Shown: piece by piece, positions 8,917 through 16,804 of the stretch
Layout of the letters: each line of letters starts with the position of its first letter
How positions within the stretch are numbered: position 1 is the first letter of the stretch
From: Nannocystis bainbridge
GTDB lineage: Bacteria; Myxococcota_A; Polyangia; Nannocystales; Nannocystaceae
Assembly: GCF_028368995.1 (NCBI RefSeq)
Contig: NZ_JAQNDL010000002.1
Span: 1,423,724 to 1,487,723 of the forward strand
Reading direction: 5' to 3'
DNA length: 64,000 nt
Notes under the pieces: model-generated
The model's input: only the letters and a program-made list of their open reading frames with translations
Database searches by the model: none
Told to the model about the DNA's origin: nothing
Program-made: the position numbers and the translations under genes

Positions 8917-9752
8917 GCCAGCAGCCGGCGCAACAGCGTGGGGCTGACGAACACGAGGTAGAGGCTGATCATCTGTAGGCTGAAATAAATCAGCTGGTAC
9001 ATGGTGACGGCGACCACGAGGTGGAGGCCGATGCCGAGCAGGAAGCCGAGCGGTCGCAGACGTCGTGGCAGGAGCAGCAGCGGCGCGAGCAGCTCGAAGC
9101 CGAGAGCGGCGTGTTGCAGAAGCGTCCACACGCCGGCGGGGAGGACGCGCAGCAGCCACGCGGCCGCCTCGGTGCAGTAGACGCCCTGGACCTGGACCCA
9201 CAGCACGTCGTCGTAGGCGAGCCAGTCGCCCCGCAGCGCCTTGCACAGGCCGGAGGCGACGTAGTGGATCAGGAGCGAGACCTGGAGGACGCGGATCGGC
9301 CAGGCGGCGATCCTGGCCTCGGGGCCCTGTCCCGAAGGACCTGGCGCGAGGGCCAGGATCAGAAAGCCGAAGATGTAGAGGCGGTTGATCGTGAAGGCGC
9401 TGATCGGGTCGGCCAGCGAGACGTAGAGCAGGCCGGCGATGACGAGCCACGTGGCGGCGCGGCGGGCCCAGCCGAAGATGATGGCCAACATGGCGCCGAA
9501 GTAGACGGCGAAGAACGGGCCGAGCGTGGCGCGGGTGAGCAGCGGGACGTGCGGCGCGTAGTAAGCGTCGACGGCGGGCGTGGGGTGGTAGCCGACGGCA
9601 GTGAGCCACTCGCCGGCGTGCTGGGCCCAGGCGAAGGTGTAGAAGACCAGGGTGTAGGTGAAGGCCTGGCGGAAAGCGTCGAGCTGGATCGGGTCGACGG
9701 GCTCGTACCAGAACCGCTGCCAGCCCTCGCGCGCGCGGGCGACGAGGCTCAT
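8904..9752 (-). CDS. HTTM-domain (vitamin K carboxylase-like) membrane protein
   Basis: The protein has 282 residues and about eight hydrophobic helices. The opening (QRFWYEPVDPIQLDAFRQAF) and the helices FFAVYFGAMLAIIFGWARRA and GIGLHLVVAVTMYQLIYFSL fit the HTTM family, the membrane module shared with vitamin K-dependent gamma-carboxylase. It lacks the large C-terminal beta domain of true carboxylases, so it is probably not a carboxylase itself. ATG at 9752 overlaps the stop of the next upstream gene (ATGA), so the two are coupled. A three-unit 14-bp repeat (9323-9360) encodes a loop (APGPSGQGPEARI), and another pair covers its stop codon. Confidence 0.75.
   Translation of the reverse strand: MSLVARAREGWQRFWYEPVDPIQLDAFRQAFTYTLVFYTFAWAQHAGEWLTAVGYHPTPAVDAYYAPHVPLLTRATLGPFFAVYFGAMLAIIFGWARRAATWLVIAGLLYVSLADPISAFTINRLYIFGFLILALAPGPSGQGPEARIAAWPIRVLQVSLLIHYVASGLCKALRGDWLAYDDVLWVQVQGVYCTEAAAWLLRVLPAGVWTLLQHAALGFELLAPLLLLPRRLRPLGFLLGIGLHLVVAVTMYQLIYFSLQMISLYLVFVSPTLLRRLLARLS
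9323..9360. repeat. 14-bp repeat, 3 units inside the HTTM gene
   Basis: GGCCCTGTCC, GGACCTGGCG and GGCCAGGATC with spacers CGAA and CGAG. They encode a loop between two membrane helices. Confidence 0.6.
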
Positions 9753-10285
9753 CGCGGACGCTCCGGGTAGTCGTGGACGGACAGGATCCGCCGCTCGTGG
9801 CGAGGCACCTGGGCGAGCGGCGGCCGGCGCCAGGCGCCCTGGGCGACGTCGTCGGGGCGCGGGACGAAGCCGGTCCAGACGAAGCGCAGGCCGACGATCG
9901 GCGCCAATTCGGGGTGCCTCCCGCGATCGCTGGCGACGAGGTAGTCGGCGACCTCGCGCCGGCCGGCGTCGCGCTGGACGCCCCAGGCGACGAGGAAGCG
10001 GTGCATCCGCGTGCGATGACCGAACGGCTCCATGGCGAAATCGAGGGTCTCGTCGAGCTGCTCCCACTCGGGGCGACCGGACCGGCGAACTTCGACGAAG
10101 TAGATGTTCCAGACCGTGGGCCGGTTGGGGAACAGACAGGCGATGTCGTGCCAGTCGTGCAGCAGCGCCGGCTCACCGGGCAGCTTGGCCCGCCACAGAC
10201 CGTGGTAGGCGGTCGGCCCGATCCACAGGAGGATGAAGGCGGCGACGCACAGGCGATCGCGGAGGCGGGGACGGAGAGCGGTCAT
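9749..10285 (-). CDS. Membrane-anchored protein coupled to the HTTM protein
   Basis: The product has 178 residues. One hydrophobic segment near the N-terminus (LCVAAFILLWIGPTAYHGLW) is followed by a soluble domain rich in Trp, Arg and aromatic residues. I do not recognise a named family, but small proteins of this kind often sit next to HTTM genes. ATG at 10285 places the basic residues RPRLRDR just before the helix; a longer reading frame to 10393 adds an unlikely Arg-rich stretch. The stop overlaps the HTTM start by four bases. It is the first gene of the minus-strand set that continues into the HTTM and metallophosphoesterase genes. Confidence 0.65.
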   Translation of the reverse strand: MTALRPRLRDRLCVAAFILLWIGPTAYHGLWRAKLPGEPALLHDWHDIACLFPNRPTVWNIYFVEVRRSGRPEWEQLDETLDFAMEPFGHRTRMHRFLVAWGVQRDAGRREVADYLVASDRGRHPELAPIVGLRFVWTGFVPRPDDVAQGAWRRPPLAQVPRHERRILSVHDYPERPR

Positions 10286-11133
10286 GCGCGCCGGAGGCCC
10301 TGGCCACCTCGTCTTGCCACGCCGGTCCGCACCTTGTCGAGCCCCGCGTGGCCGCAGCAACCTCGTCGAGCGGCGCTGGCGGGCCTGGTGCACGCGTCAG
10401 CCGAGCCGAGGGCGTGTTACCGTGAGCGATGGACGCGGCCTGCTCGCCCTGGCGCAGCAGCGGTCGGCGAGAGACGGGTGGCGACGTTGATCGAGTAGCA
10501 ACGGACCTCGGTGTCGTGGGCGGGGCTGATCGAGCAGCGCGCAGCGAAGTGCTCGAGTCGCTACGCATGAAGGGCGGCGAGGCGGTCGCGCTGTCGCTTG
10601 CGCCGTTCGGGGCACCGGTGTCTCCCGTCGCTCTCCGGAACTGTCCCTGTCAACACGCTCGACGTGCGATTTGCTGGAGGCAATCCGGGTCGCGCTGCGA
10701 AGCTTGCGAGCACGACATGAAAAATCGCGGTCGAACGCCAACTGCGAACGCCTGAGGCTGGTGCGGCCGGGCCGCGCGCCGGGGTGCTGTTGAACCGCAG
10801 TCACGGCTCGCTCGAGCGGGCTGCTGCCGCGATCGGTCGTGGGTCGACATCCTCGCGTTCACTGGCTTTCACGCGTGGCGCGAGGGGATCACGAACGCCG
10901 ACGAGCAGGCGCTTTTCGGCTCGCATCTGGAGCGAGTGGTCGGCGAATCGTTGCCTGCGGACGAGTGCAGACAGATGTCCTTTCGGACATATCGCTGCAC
11001 GGTGCATGTCCACATGACGACGAATCCACGTCGCGGCTCGCGTGTGGAAACGCGCTAGCCGTGGCGCGCGGGTCTCTGATAGAAGCGAAGACGACCCCTC
11101 AAGGTCCTGACTTTTCTCTCGCGTAAGGATCCG
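10286..11133. other. Gene-poor divergent region
   Basis: About 850 bp separate two divergent genes. Part of it (about 10600-10750) is less GC-rich than the surroundings. Reading frames here have no recognisable protein pattern, and both strands are open only by chance. It holds a short 14-bp repeat stretch near 10971-11011 and presumably the promoters of both neighbours. I see no RNA gene in it. Confidence 0.5.
10971..10994. repeat. 14-bp repeat pair upstream of the choice-of-anchor L gene
   Basis: ACAGATGTCC, spacer TTTC, GGACATATCG; a further TGCATGTCC nearby is out of register. It lies in a divergent gap and not a convergent one. Confidence 0.45.
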
Positions 11134-12570
11134 ATGATGACGATGAACAGTGATTGGCGTGTGACGGGACTCGGCCTCCTGGCCCTGCTCGGCGCGGCTT
11201 GCGGCGACAGTGTCGACAGCGGCATCACCGCTTCCGCCGGCAACACCTCGACCTCGGGCGATTCGACCGACGGCACGGCCACGACCTCGCCGGGCTCGAA
11301 TTCCAACAGCGAAACCAACAACCCGACGTCGACCACCGCCGGCTCCGAGTCCAACTCCGACTCCGAGGGCGAGACCACCAGCGTCTCGACGACGGACGAG
11401 ACGACCGAAGGCGGCACGAGCACGACGGATCCTGGCACGACGACGGACCCCGGCACCACGACCGATCCGGGCACCACGACGAGCACGACCGACCCCGTCG
11501 ACACCACCACGACCACCGACACCACCGGCGTCGAGAGCACCACCACCGGCAACGAGACCGGCGGCGACGAGTGCCCGCTGGCGCAGATGCACCTGCCGTG
11601 CGACGCCGACTCCAACGAGGCCCTGCACGCGCTCGGCCTCAACTGCACCTCGCTCGGCGGGCAGTGGACCAACAACCAGAACGCGGTCACGGTCGCCAAC
11701 GCGACCTTCCAGGCCGCGCCGGCGCAGGGCAACTTCCGCTCGTGGCAGGTCGCCAAGTCGTACGGCACCTATATCGACCCGAACACCAACGCGCCGTTCT
11801 GGGGTTCGCGCGAGGGCGACAAGGTCCTGCTCATCAGCTCGGGCCTGCTGCCGCAGCCGAACGGGCAGGGCGCGGTGATCGTGCAGGACGGCGACGTGTA
11901 CAACGACGTCGCGATCGGCGGCCAGTGGGACTCGAACTCGATGCCCCCGCCGATGACCGCGGTCAACGGCAGCCCCGACCCGATGGGCTTCACCAACTGT
12001 GACGGCACCAACGACTGCTCGAACACCATCTCGGCGCAGTGGGCCCTCGGCGGCGGCAACGCCGAGGACAAGATGTGGTTCGGCTTCGAGGTGACCGCCC
12101 CGGCGATCGCCAGCGGCCAGATCGCCGACGCCAACGGCTACACCTTCGACTTCGCCTACTTCTCGGCCGAGTTCCCCGAGTACGTCGGCACCCAGTACAA
12201 CGACATCTTCGTCGTCTGGCAGTCGTCGGAGGACTACACCGGCAACGTCACCTTCATCAACGGGCAGCCGCTCACGGTGACCGCGCTGTGGCCGATCGAT
12301 TTCCAGGGCGAGTGCGACTTCTTCGACCCGAATTGTTCCGGGTCCGATCCGCACCTGCAGGGCACCGGCCACATCAACGACGGCGGCGCGACCGGCTGGT
12401 ACAAGGCGACCGGCGGCGTGAAGCCGGGCGAGACTTTCTCGCTGACCTTCGCCATCTTCGACATGGGCGACTCGGACTTCGACACCACCGCGCTCCTCGA
12501 CAACTGGTCGTGGGACTGCGAGGGTTGCGTGCCCAACGAGGTCGACGACTGCGGGGTCGCGCCGCAGTGA
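11134..12570 (+). CDS. Choice-of-anchor L domain lipoprotein
   Basis: The product has 478 residues. The signal peptide ends in a lipobox (LLGAAC) and is followed by about 120 residues of Thr/Ser/Gly/Asp linker with repeats of TDPGTT. The C-terminal 300 residues match the choice-of-anchor L domain: FDFAYFSAEFPEYVGTQYND, then a conserved tail FDMGDSDFDTTALLDNW. Proteins with this domain are secreted and held at the cell surface by varied anchors; here the anchor would be the N-terminal lipid. AAGGA four bases before ATG 11134 supports the start. It is followed by two inverted repeats that could terminate transcription. Confidence 0.8.
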   Translation: MMTMNSDWRVTGLGLLALLGAACGDSVDSGITASAGNTSTSGDSTDGTATTSPGSNSNSETNNPTSTTAGSESNSDSEGETTSVSTTDETTEGGTSTTDPGTTTDPGTTTDPGTTTSTTDPVDTTTTTDTTGVESTTTGNETGGDECPLAQMHLPCDADSNEALHALGLNCTSLGGQWTNNQNAVTVANATFQAAPAQGNFRSWQVAKSYGTYIDPNTNAPFWGSREGDKVLLISSGLLPQPNGQGAVIVQDGDVYNDVAIGGQWDSNSMPPPMTAVNGSPDPMGFTNCDGTNDCSNTISAQWALGGGNAEDKMWFGFEVTAPAIASGQIADANGYTFDFAYFSAEFPEYVGTQYNDIFVVWQSSEDYTGNVTFINGQPLTVTALWPIDFQGECDFFDPNCSGSDPHLQGTGHINDGGATGWYKATGGVKPGETFSLTFAIFDMGDSDFDTTALLDNWSWDCEGCVPNEVDDCGVAPQ

Positions 12571-12579
12571 GGCGTGGCG

Positions 12580-12600
12580 GCGGCCGGTGAACGCGGCCGC
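12580..12600 (+). terminator. Inverted repeat after the choice-of-anchor L gene
   Basis: GCGGCCG and CGGCCGC form a 7-bp stem with a 7-base loop, ten bases after the stop. No T run follows, as is usual in such GC-rich genomes. Confidence 0.35.
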
Positions 12601-12629
12601 GACACTCCACGCTCGACGTGAAGCACGGA

Positions 12630-12646
12630 CCCCGGGACTCCCGGGG
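12630..12646 (+). terminator. Second inverted repeat (CCCCGGG-ACT-CCCGGGG)
   Basis: A perfect 7-bp all-GC stem with a three-base loop, 60 bp after the stop. It could back up the first hairpin. Confidence 0.4.
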
Positions 12647-12821
12647 TTCGTCGCGATGGGTGGCCTCGCCGACCGCGTCGCGCTCGCAGAACAGCGTGAA
12701 CATCAGGTGGGGTCGCGGTCGGGACCGCGGGATCGCGCCACGTCGGCCGTAGCGGCGGCTCGCGGGCGCGCGCGAAGTCCGCTTTACGTCCTGAGGGTCT
12801 CTCGCGTACCGTGCGGGCCGC

Positions 12822-13970
12822 ATGCGTCGCCTCGCGGTCGTCCTCCTCCTGTCGTGCTCTTCTCTCGTCGCCTGTGCTCAGTTCGGCGCGCTGTTCGGCG
12901 CCAAGCCGCAGCAGCAGCCCGAGACTCAGGAGCAAGCGGCGGCGCGCGAGCGGGCCGCCGCGGCCGAGCAGCAGAAGGAGGAGCAGCGGCAGCAGGAGGC
13001 GGCGGCCGAGGCCGAGCGGAAGGAGCAGGCGCTGCTCGCCGAGCTCGACGCGGCGCGCGCCGGGGCGTCCTCCGGGACCGCGGACCCGGCCGCCGCGATC
13101 GCGTTCGTCGACAAGGTCCGCGCGCTCGATGGTTCGCAAGCGGCCGCCAGCGGCAAGGTCGACCTCGCGGTGCTGTCGCGCGAGGCGGCCGGCTACGTCG
13201 ATGCGGCCATGCAGAAGGCGCCGAGCTTCGAGCTGCTGCGCGCGCTCGACTCGCTGCGCGGACCGGAGGCCGACGCTGCGTTCGTGCGCGCGTGTCCGGT
13301 CCTGCGGCCGAAGGTCCCGGCGCAGGCCGTGATCGGCTTCACCGGTGACTGTCTCAAGCGCGCCGGCGGCGAGGCCGCTCGCCTGAAGTGGTCCGGCGTG
13401 CAGAAGGATCTGGTCGCCTATCGCAAACACGAAGAGGCCGAGCTCCGGCGCGCGCGCGAGGAGGAGGCCCGGCGCGCCGAGGAGGAGGCCGCGCGGGCCA
13501 AGGAAGAGGCGGCCCAGGCGTCGCGCGGCGAGAGCTACGTCGCGGCCGCCGTGTTCGCCGCCGGGCGCTGCAACTTCGGCAACTGCGCCAAGGACGGCTG
13601 GACCGTGAACACGCCCGAGGGCGACGTGAAGGTCCGCTGCAACTTCGGCAACTGCCTCAAGGAAGGTTGGGTCGCCGACTTTCCTGGTGGCAAGAGCGCC
13701 CGCACGACCTGCAGCTTCGGCGACTGCTTCAAGGACGGCTGGCGCACCGACCTGCCCGACGGCCAGAGCGCGAGCACCCGCTGCAGCTTCAACAATTGCC
13801 CCAAGGACGGCTGGAGCACCGACATCCCCGGCCTCGGGACCGCGACCACGCGCTGCAACTTTCAAGACTGTCTCAAGGACGGCTGGACCACCGACCTGCC
13901 GCGCGGCGGTCAGGTCCGCTGTCGCTGCAACTTTCAGGACTGTCTGAGCAATGGCGCCACTTGTGATTAG
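12822..13970 (+). CDS. Lipoprotein with coiled coil and six Cys-x4-Cys/Trp repeats
   Basis: The product has 382 residues. The signal peptide has the lipobox SLVAC. A Glu/Gln/Ala-rich coiled coil covers about residues 30-75, a helical domain residues 85-200, and a second charged coil residues 205-235. The C-terminus (about 248-382) is built of six copies of a 24-residue unit with core C-[NS]-F-x-[NDG]-C-x-K-[DE]-G-W, usually followed by x-T-D-x-P-x-G; the last copy is degenerate and ends NGATCD. The paired Cys residues suggest disulfides or metal binding outside the cytoplasm. I do not recognise the repeat. ATG at 12822 opens a normal signal peptide. The gene appears to stand alone. Confidence 0.75.
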   Translation: MRRLAVVLLLSCSSLVACAQFGALFGAKPQQQPETQEQAAARERAAAAEQQKEEQRQQEAAAEAERKEQALLAELDAARAGASSGTADPAAAIAFVDKVRALDGSQAAASGKVDLAVLSREAAGYVDAAMQKAPSFELLRALDSLRGPEADAAFVRACPVLRPKVPAQAVIGFTGDCLKRAGGEAARLKWSGVQKDLVAYRKHEEAELRRAREEEARRAEEEAARAKEEAAQASRGESYVAAAVFAAGRCNFGNCAKDGWTVNTPEGDVKVRCNFGNCLKEGWVADFPGGKSARTTCSFGDCFKDGWRTDLPDGQSASTRCSFNNCPKDGWSTDIPGLGTATTRCNFQDCLKDGWTTDLPRGGQVRCRCNFQDCLSNGATCD

Positions 13971-14090
13971 TTCGGCCGCGGGGCCTTGCCTGCCTGTCAT
14001 CCAGGTGTCTTCGGCGCGGACTGCGCGGGGCGCGAATCTGGAGACGTCCGCCGATCGGAACTGTGACGCGACAGCGAGGGGTCGCGCGGA

Positions 14091-14096
14091 TATAGT
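14091..14096 (+). promoter_or_regulatory. Possible -10 element (TATAGT) for the first kinase
   Basis: TATAGT lies 47 bp before the kinase ATG. The same hexamer lies upstream of the second, paralogous kinase (18653-18658), which is the main support. Confidence 0.3.
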
Positions 14097-14143
14097 GAGT
14101 CCGGATAGCTGCGGCGCCGCTCCAGCGCCGTGACAAGCGCTTT

Positions 14144-15925
14144 ATGACGACCCGGCGACAGCCTCGCGCCAACCGAGAACCGGTCGATCCTCTCATCGGG
14201 GCGACCATCGCCGGCAAGTACCACATCACCCGATTGCTCGCGCGGGGCGGCATGGGTCTCGTCTACCTGGCGCGGCAGATGTCGCTCGAGGGCGGCGAGA
14301 GGGACGTCGTCGTCAAGGTGCTCGCGCCCAACTGGATCGACAACGCCGAGGCCGTCGGCCGCTTCGAGCGCGAGGGCCAGCGGCTCGGCGAGCTGCAGCA
14401 CGCCAACATCGTCACGCTGCACGACTGCGGCCACGAGAACGGCGTCGCTTATCTGGTGATGGAGTACCTCGCGGGCGAGCTGCTGAGCGACTACCTCGCG
14501 CGCAAGGGTCGGCTGACGGTCGAGGAGTTCGTGCCGATCGCCGCCCAGATCTTGAAGGGCATCGGCTACGCCCACTCGCGCGGGCTCATGCACCGCGACC
14601 TCAAGCCGAGCAACATCATGTTGATGGTCCGCAAGGGCCGCGCCAACTACGTCAAGATCCTCGACTTCGGCATGGCCAAGTTGGTCGAGGGCGAGCGCGA
14701 GGTGACGGCCGAGCAGATCGTCGGCACCGCCAACTACATCTCGCCGGAGCAGATCCGCGGCGAGACGCTCGACGTGCGGGTCGACGTCTACGCGCTCGGG
14801 ATCCTGTTCTACTCCATGCTCGCGGGGCGCTTGCCGTTCGAGGGCGAGGGCAACGCGGCGCTGCTCTACAAGCACGTGCATCAGGCCCCGCCGCTGCTGG
14901 GCGACGTCCTGCCGCCGAACCACGGCGTGCCCGACGATCTGATCGCCATGGTCCACCGCTGCCTGGCCAAGCAGGTCGACGAGCGGCCGGCCGACGCCAA
15001 CGAGATGGTCGAGGCGATCATCGATTCGTGCCCGGCTTCGATGTTCCACCTGCCCGTCGCCGAGGGCGTGGCCGCGACTTCGCACGCGACCGGCAGCATG
15101 GTCGCCACGCCGACCTCCGACCTGCTGCGCACCGCGCCGTATCGGACCCGCGGCACCGGCCGCATGCGGCCGGTGGTGATGCCGACGATCCCGCCGTCGC
15201 AGGCGAGCGGCGGCTTCTCCACCACGATGATCGCGCCGGAGCCCGACCGGGGCACGCGCACCTGGGCGCTGATCGGCGGCGCGGTCCTGGCGGTGCTGCT
15301 CGGCGGCATCGCCACGGCGGCGCTGTGGAACGGCGGCGGCAGCACGACCCCGGCGGTCGGCACCGGCGTGACCGACGAGAAGCGCCTGGCCGCCCAGCTC
15401 GATCAGGTCGAGCGCGAGATCCTCGGCGGCGAGTTCGACAAGGCCCGCCGCCACCTCGACGGCATGGCCCGCGACCTCGAGCCGTACCCGGTGCTCAGGC
15501 GGCGGGCGGAGACGAGCCTGACCCGGATCGCGGTCGCCAGCACGCTCGGGCTGGCGCATCGGCTCGAGAAGGAGGGCAACCTCCCGGCGGCCATCAGCGC
15601 CTATCGCGACATCCTCGCCATCGAGGCCAGCCACGCCGAGGCCAAGGCCTCGATCGCCCGCCTCACCGTCGCCGTCGATCCGCCGGCGCCCGAGCCCGAG
15701 GCCGAGCCGAGCGGGCAACCCAGGCCCGGCGCCGGCAAGGCCCGCCCGGGCGCGGTGAAGCCTGGCGGTCGTCCGGAGCCCGCGGGCACGCCGGCGCCCG
15801 TCGAACCGGCGCCCGAGCCCGCGGGGGCGAAACAGCCCGCGCCGGCGCCGGCCAAGGATCCGTTCTTGCCGGTCGCGAAGAAGGACGACGGCGGTATCTT
15901 CCTACCTGTCGGAGGCAACAAGTGA
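14144..15925 (+). CDS. Hanks-type Ser/Thr protein kinase with one transmembrane helix
   Basis: The protein has 593 residues. The kinase domain (about residues 25-295) has a Gly-rich loop ARGGMGLVYLA, lysine in VVVKVL, catalytic HRDLKPSN (His150, Asp152), DFG at 174-176, and SPEQ in place of APE. The usual active-site residues are all present. A Thr/Pro-rich juxtamembrane region, one membrane helix (LIGGAVLAVLLGGIATAALW) and an extracytoplasmic helical domain with a Pro/Ala-rich tail follow. The outer domain (AAQLDQVEREILGGEFDKAR) closely matches that of the kinase at 18676, so the two are paralogs. The stop overlaps the start of the TPR gene (TGATG), so those two are coupled. The TPR protein or the binding protein may act with the sensor domain; that is inference. 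Confidence 0.9.
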   Translation: MTTRRQPRANREPVDPLIGATIAGKYHITRLLARGGMGLVYLARQMSLEGGERDVVVKVLAPNWIDNAEAVGRFEREGQRLGELQHANIVTLHDCGHENGVAYLVMEYLAGELLSDYLARKGRLTVEEFVPIAAQILKGIGYAHSRGLMHRDLKPSNIMLMVRKGRANYVKILDFGMAKLVEGEREVTAEQIVGTANYISPEQIRGETLDVRVDVYALGILFYSMLAGRLPFEGEGNAALLYKHVHQAPPLLGDVLPPNHGVPDDLIAMVHRCLAKQVDERPADANEMVEAIIDSCPASMFHLPVAEGVAATSHATGSMVATPTSDLLRTAPYRTRGTGRMRPVVMPTIPPSQASGGFSTTMIAPEPDRGTRTWALIGGAVLAVLLGGIATAALWNGGGSTTPAVGTGVTDEKRLAAQLDQVEREILGGEFDKARRHLDGMARDLEPYPVLRRRAETSLTRIAVASTLGLAHRLEKEGNLPAAISAYRDILAIEASHAEAKASIARLTVAVDPPAPEPEAEPSGQPRPGAGKARPGAVKPGGRPEPAGTPAPVEPAPEPAGAKQPAPAPAKDPFLPVAKKDDGGIFLPVGGNK

Positions 15926-16773
15926 TGCGAGGTCGCGCGCGAGACCGTAGAGGTTCGCAACGTGGGGTCGCCGCGGCGCTGGCGGCGTCGCTGGTCTTCG
16001 GGGTCGCCCCCGGAACTCAGGGACAGGTCCTTGCGGCCATGTCCTTTGCGACAGGTCCCAGCGAGCAGGCGGCGAACCAGCCGTCGGCCGCCGACCTGAG
16101 CGCGCAGGCGATCGAGCGCTTCCAGGCCCGCGACTACGACGCGGCGGTGCGCCTGTTCGAGGAGGCGTACGCGATCGACCGGGTGCCGAACTACCTGTTC
16201 AACATCGGCCGCGTGTACGAGGAGAAGGGCGACATCCGCTCGGCGGTCGACTACTACCAGCGCTTCGTCAAGGAGCCGGGGGTCGAGATCGAGGCGCGCG
16301 ACCTGGCGCTGCAGCGGCTGCGGGTGCTCAAGGGCATCCTGCAGGAGACCGACCCGGCCGCCAAACCGGCGCCGGTGGCGGCGACGCCGGAGCCGGTGGT
16401 CGAGGGCCCGAAGCCCGCGCCCGAGCCGCCCCGGCCGGCCCCGCCCGACCCGAAGTGGCGGACCATGAAGCTCACCGGCGCCGGCCTGCTCGGGGCCGGC
16501 GGCGGGGCGCTGATCGTCGGCGCGGTCCTCGGCGGGCTGACGCTGAGCAAGCAGAACCAGCTCGACACCACCCACGACTGGGCGGCTCGCCAGGACCTCG
16601 TGCAGGGCGGGCAGCGCCTGGCCGTCGCCACCGACGTGCTCCTCATCGGCGGCGCCGTGGTCGCGCTGACGGGGGCGATCCTGCTGGGCGTCGGCGTCAG
16701 CAAGGGCAAGTCGAAAAACGTGGCCGAGCGCCGCGTCCTGCCCACCGGCACCGGCCTGGTCGCCCGCTTCTGA
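15925..16773 (+). CDS. Secreted or membrane TPR protein
   Basis: The product has 282 residues. A basic N-terminus and hydrophobic stretch (VAAALAASLVFGVAPG) look like a signal peptide. A tetratricopeptide region (LSAQAIERFQARDYDAAVRL to VDYYQRFV) covers about residues 55-120, then a Pro-rich linker and two hydrophobic helices near the end (LTGAGLLGAGGGALIVGAVL and VLLIGGAVVALTGAILLG). This form is frequent downstream of kinases in myxobacteria. ATG at 15925 overlaps the kinase stop. A three-unit 14-bp repeat (16021-16058) encodes residues 33-45, just after the signal peptide, in a part where sequence conservation would be least expected. Confidence 0.7.
   Translation: MRGRARDRRGSQRGVAAALAASLVFGVAPGTQGQVLAAMSFATGPSEQAANQPSAADLSAQAIERFQARDYDAAVRLFEEAYAIDRVPNYLFNIGRVYEEKGDIRSAVDYYQRFVKEPGVEIEARDLALQRLRVLKGILQETDPAAKPAPVAATPEPVVEGPKPAPEPPRPAPPDPKWRTMKLTGAGLLGAGGGALIVGAVLGGLTLSKQNQLDTTHDWAARQDLVQGGQRLAVATDVLLIGGAVVALTGAILLGVGVSKGKSKNVAERRVLPTGTGLVARF
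16021..16058. repeat. 14-bp repeat, 3 units just after the TPR protein's signal peptide
   Basis: GGACAGGTCC, GGCCATGTCC and CGACAGGTCC with spacers TTGC and TTTG. Translated in frame as GQVLAAMSFATGP. Confidence 0.7.
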
Positions 16774-16804
16774 GTACTCGCTTCGCTTGTCCTGGAGGTC
16801 GCCC

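Noticed and set aside
10429..10755. Small gene in the divergent region
   Set aside because: The frame has no recognisable protein pattern, no ribosome binding site and poor third-position bias compared with neighbours.
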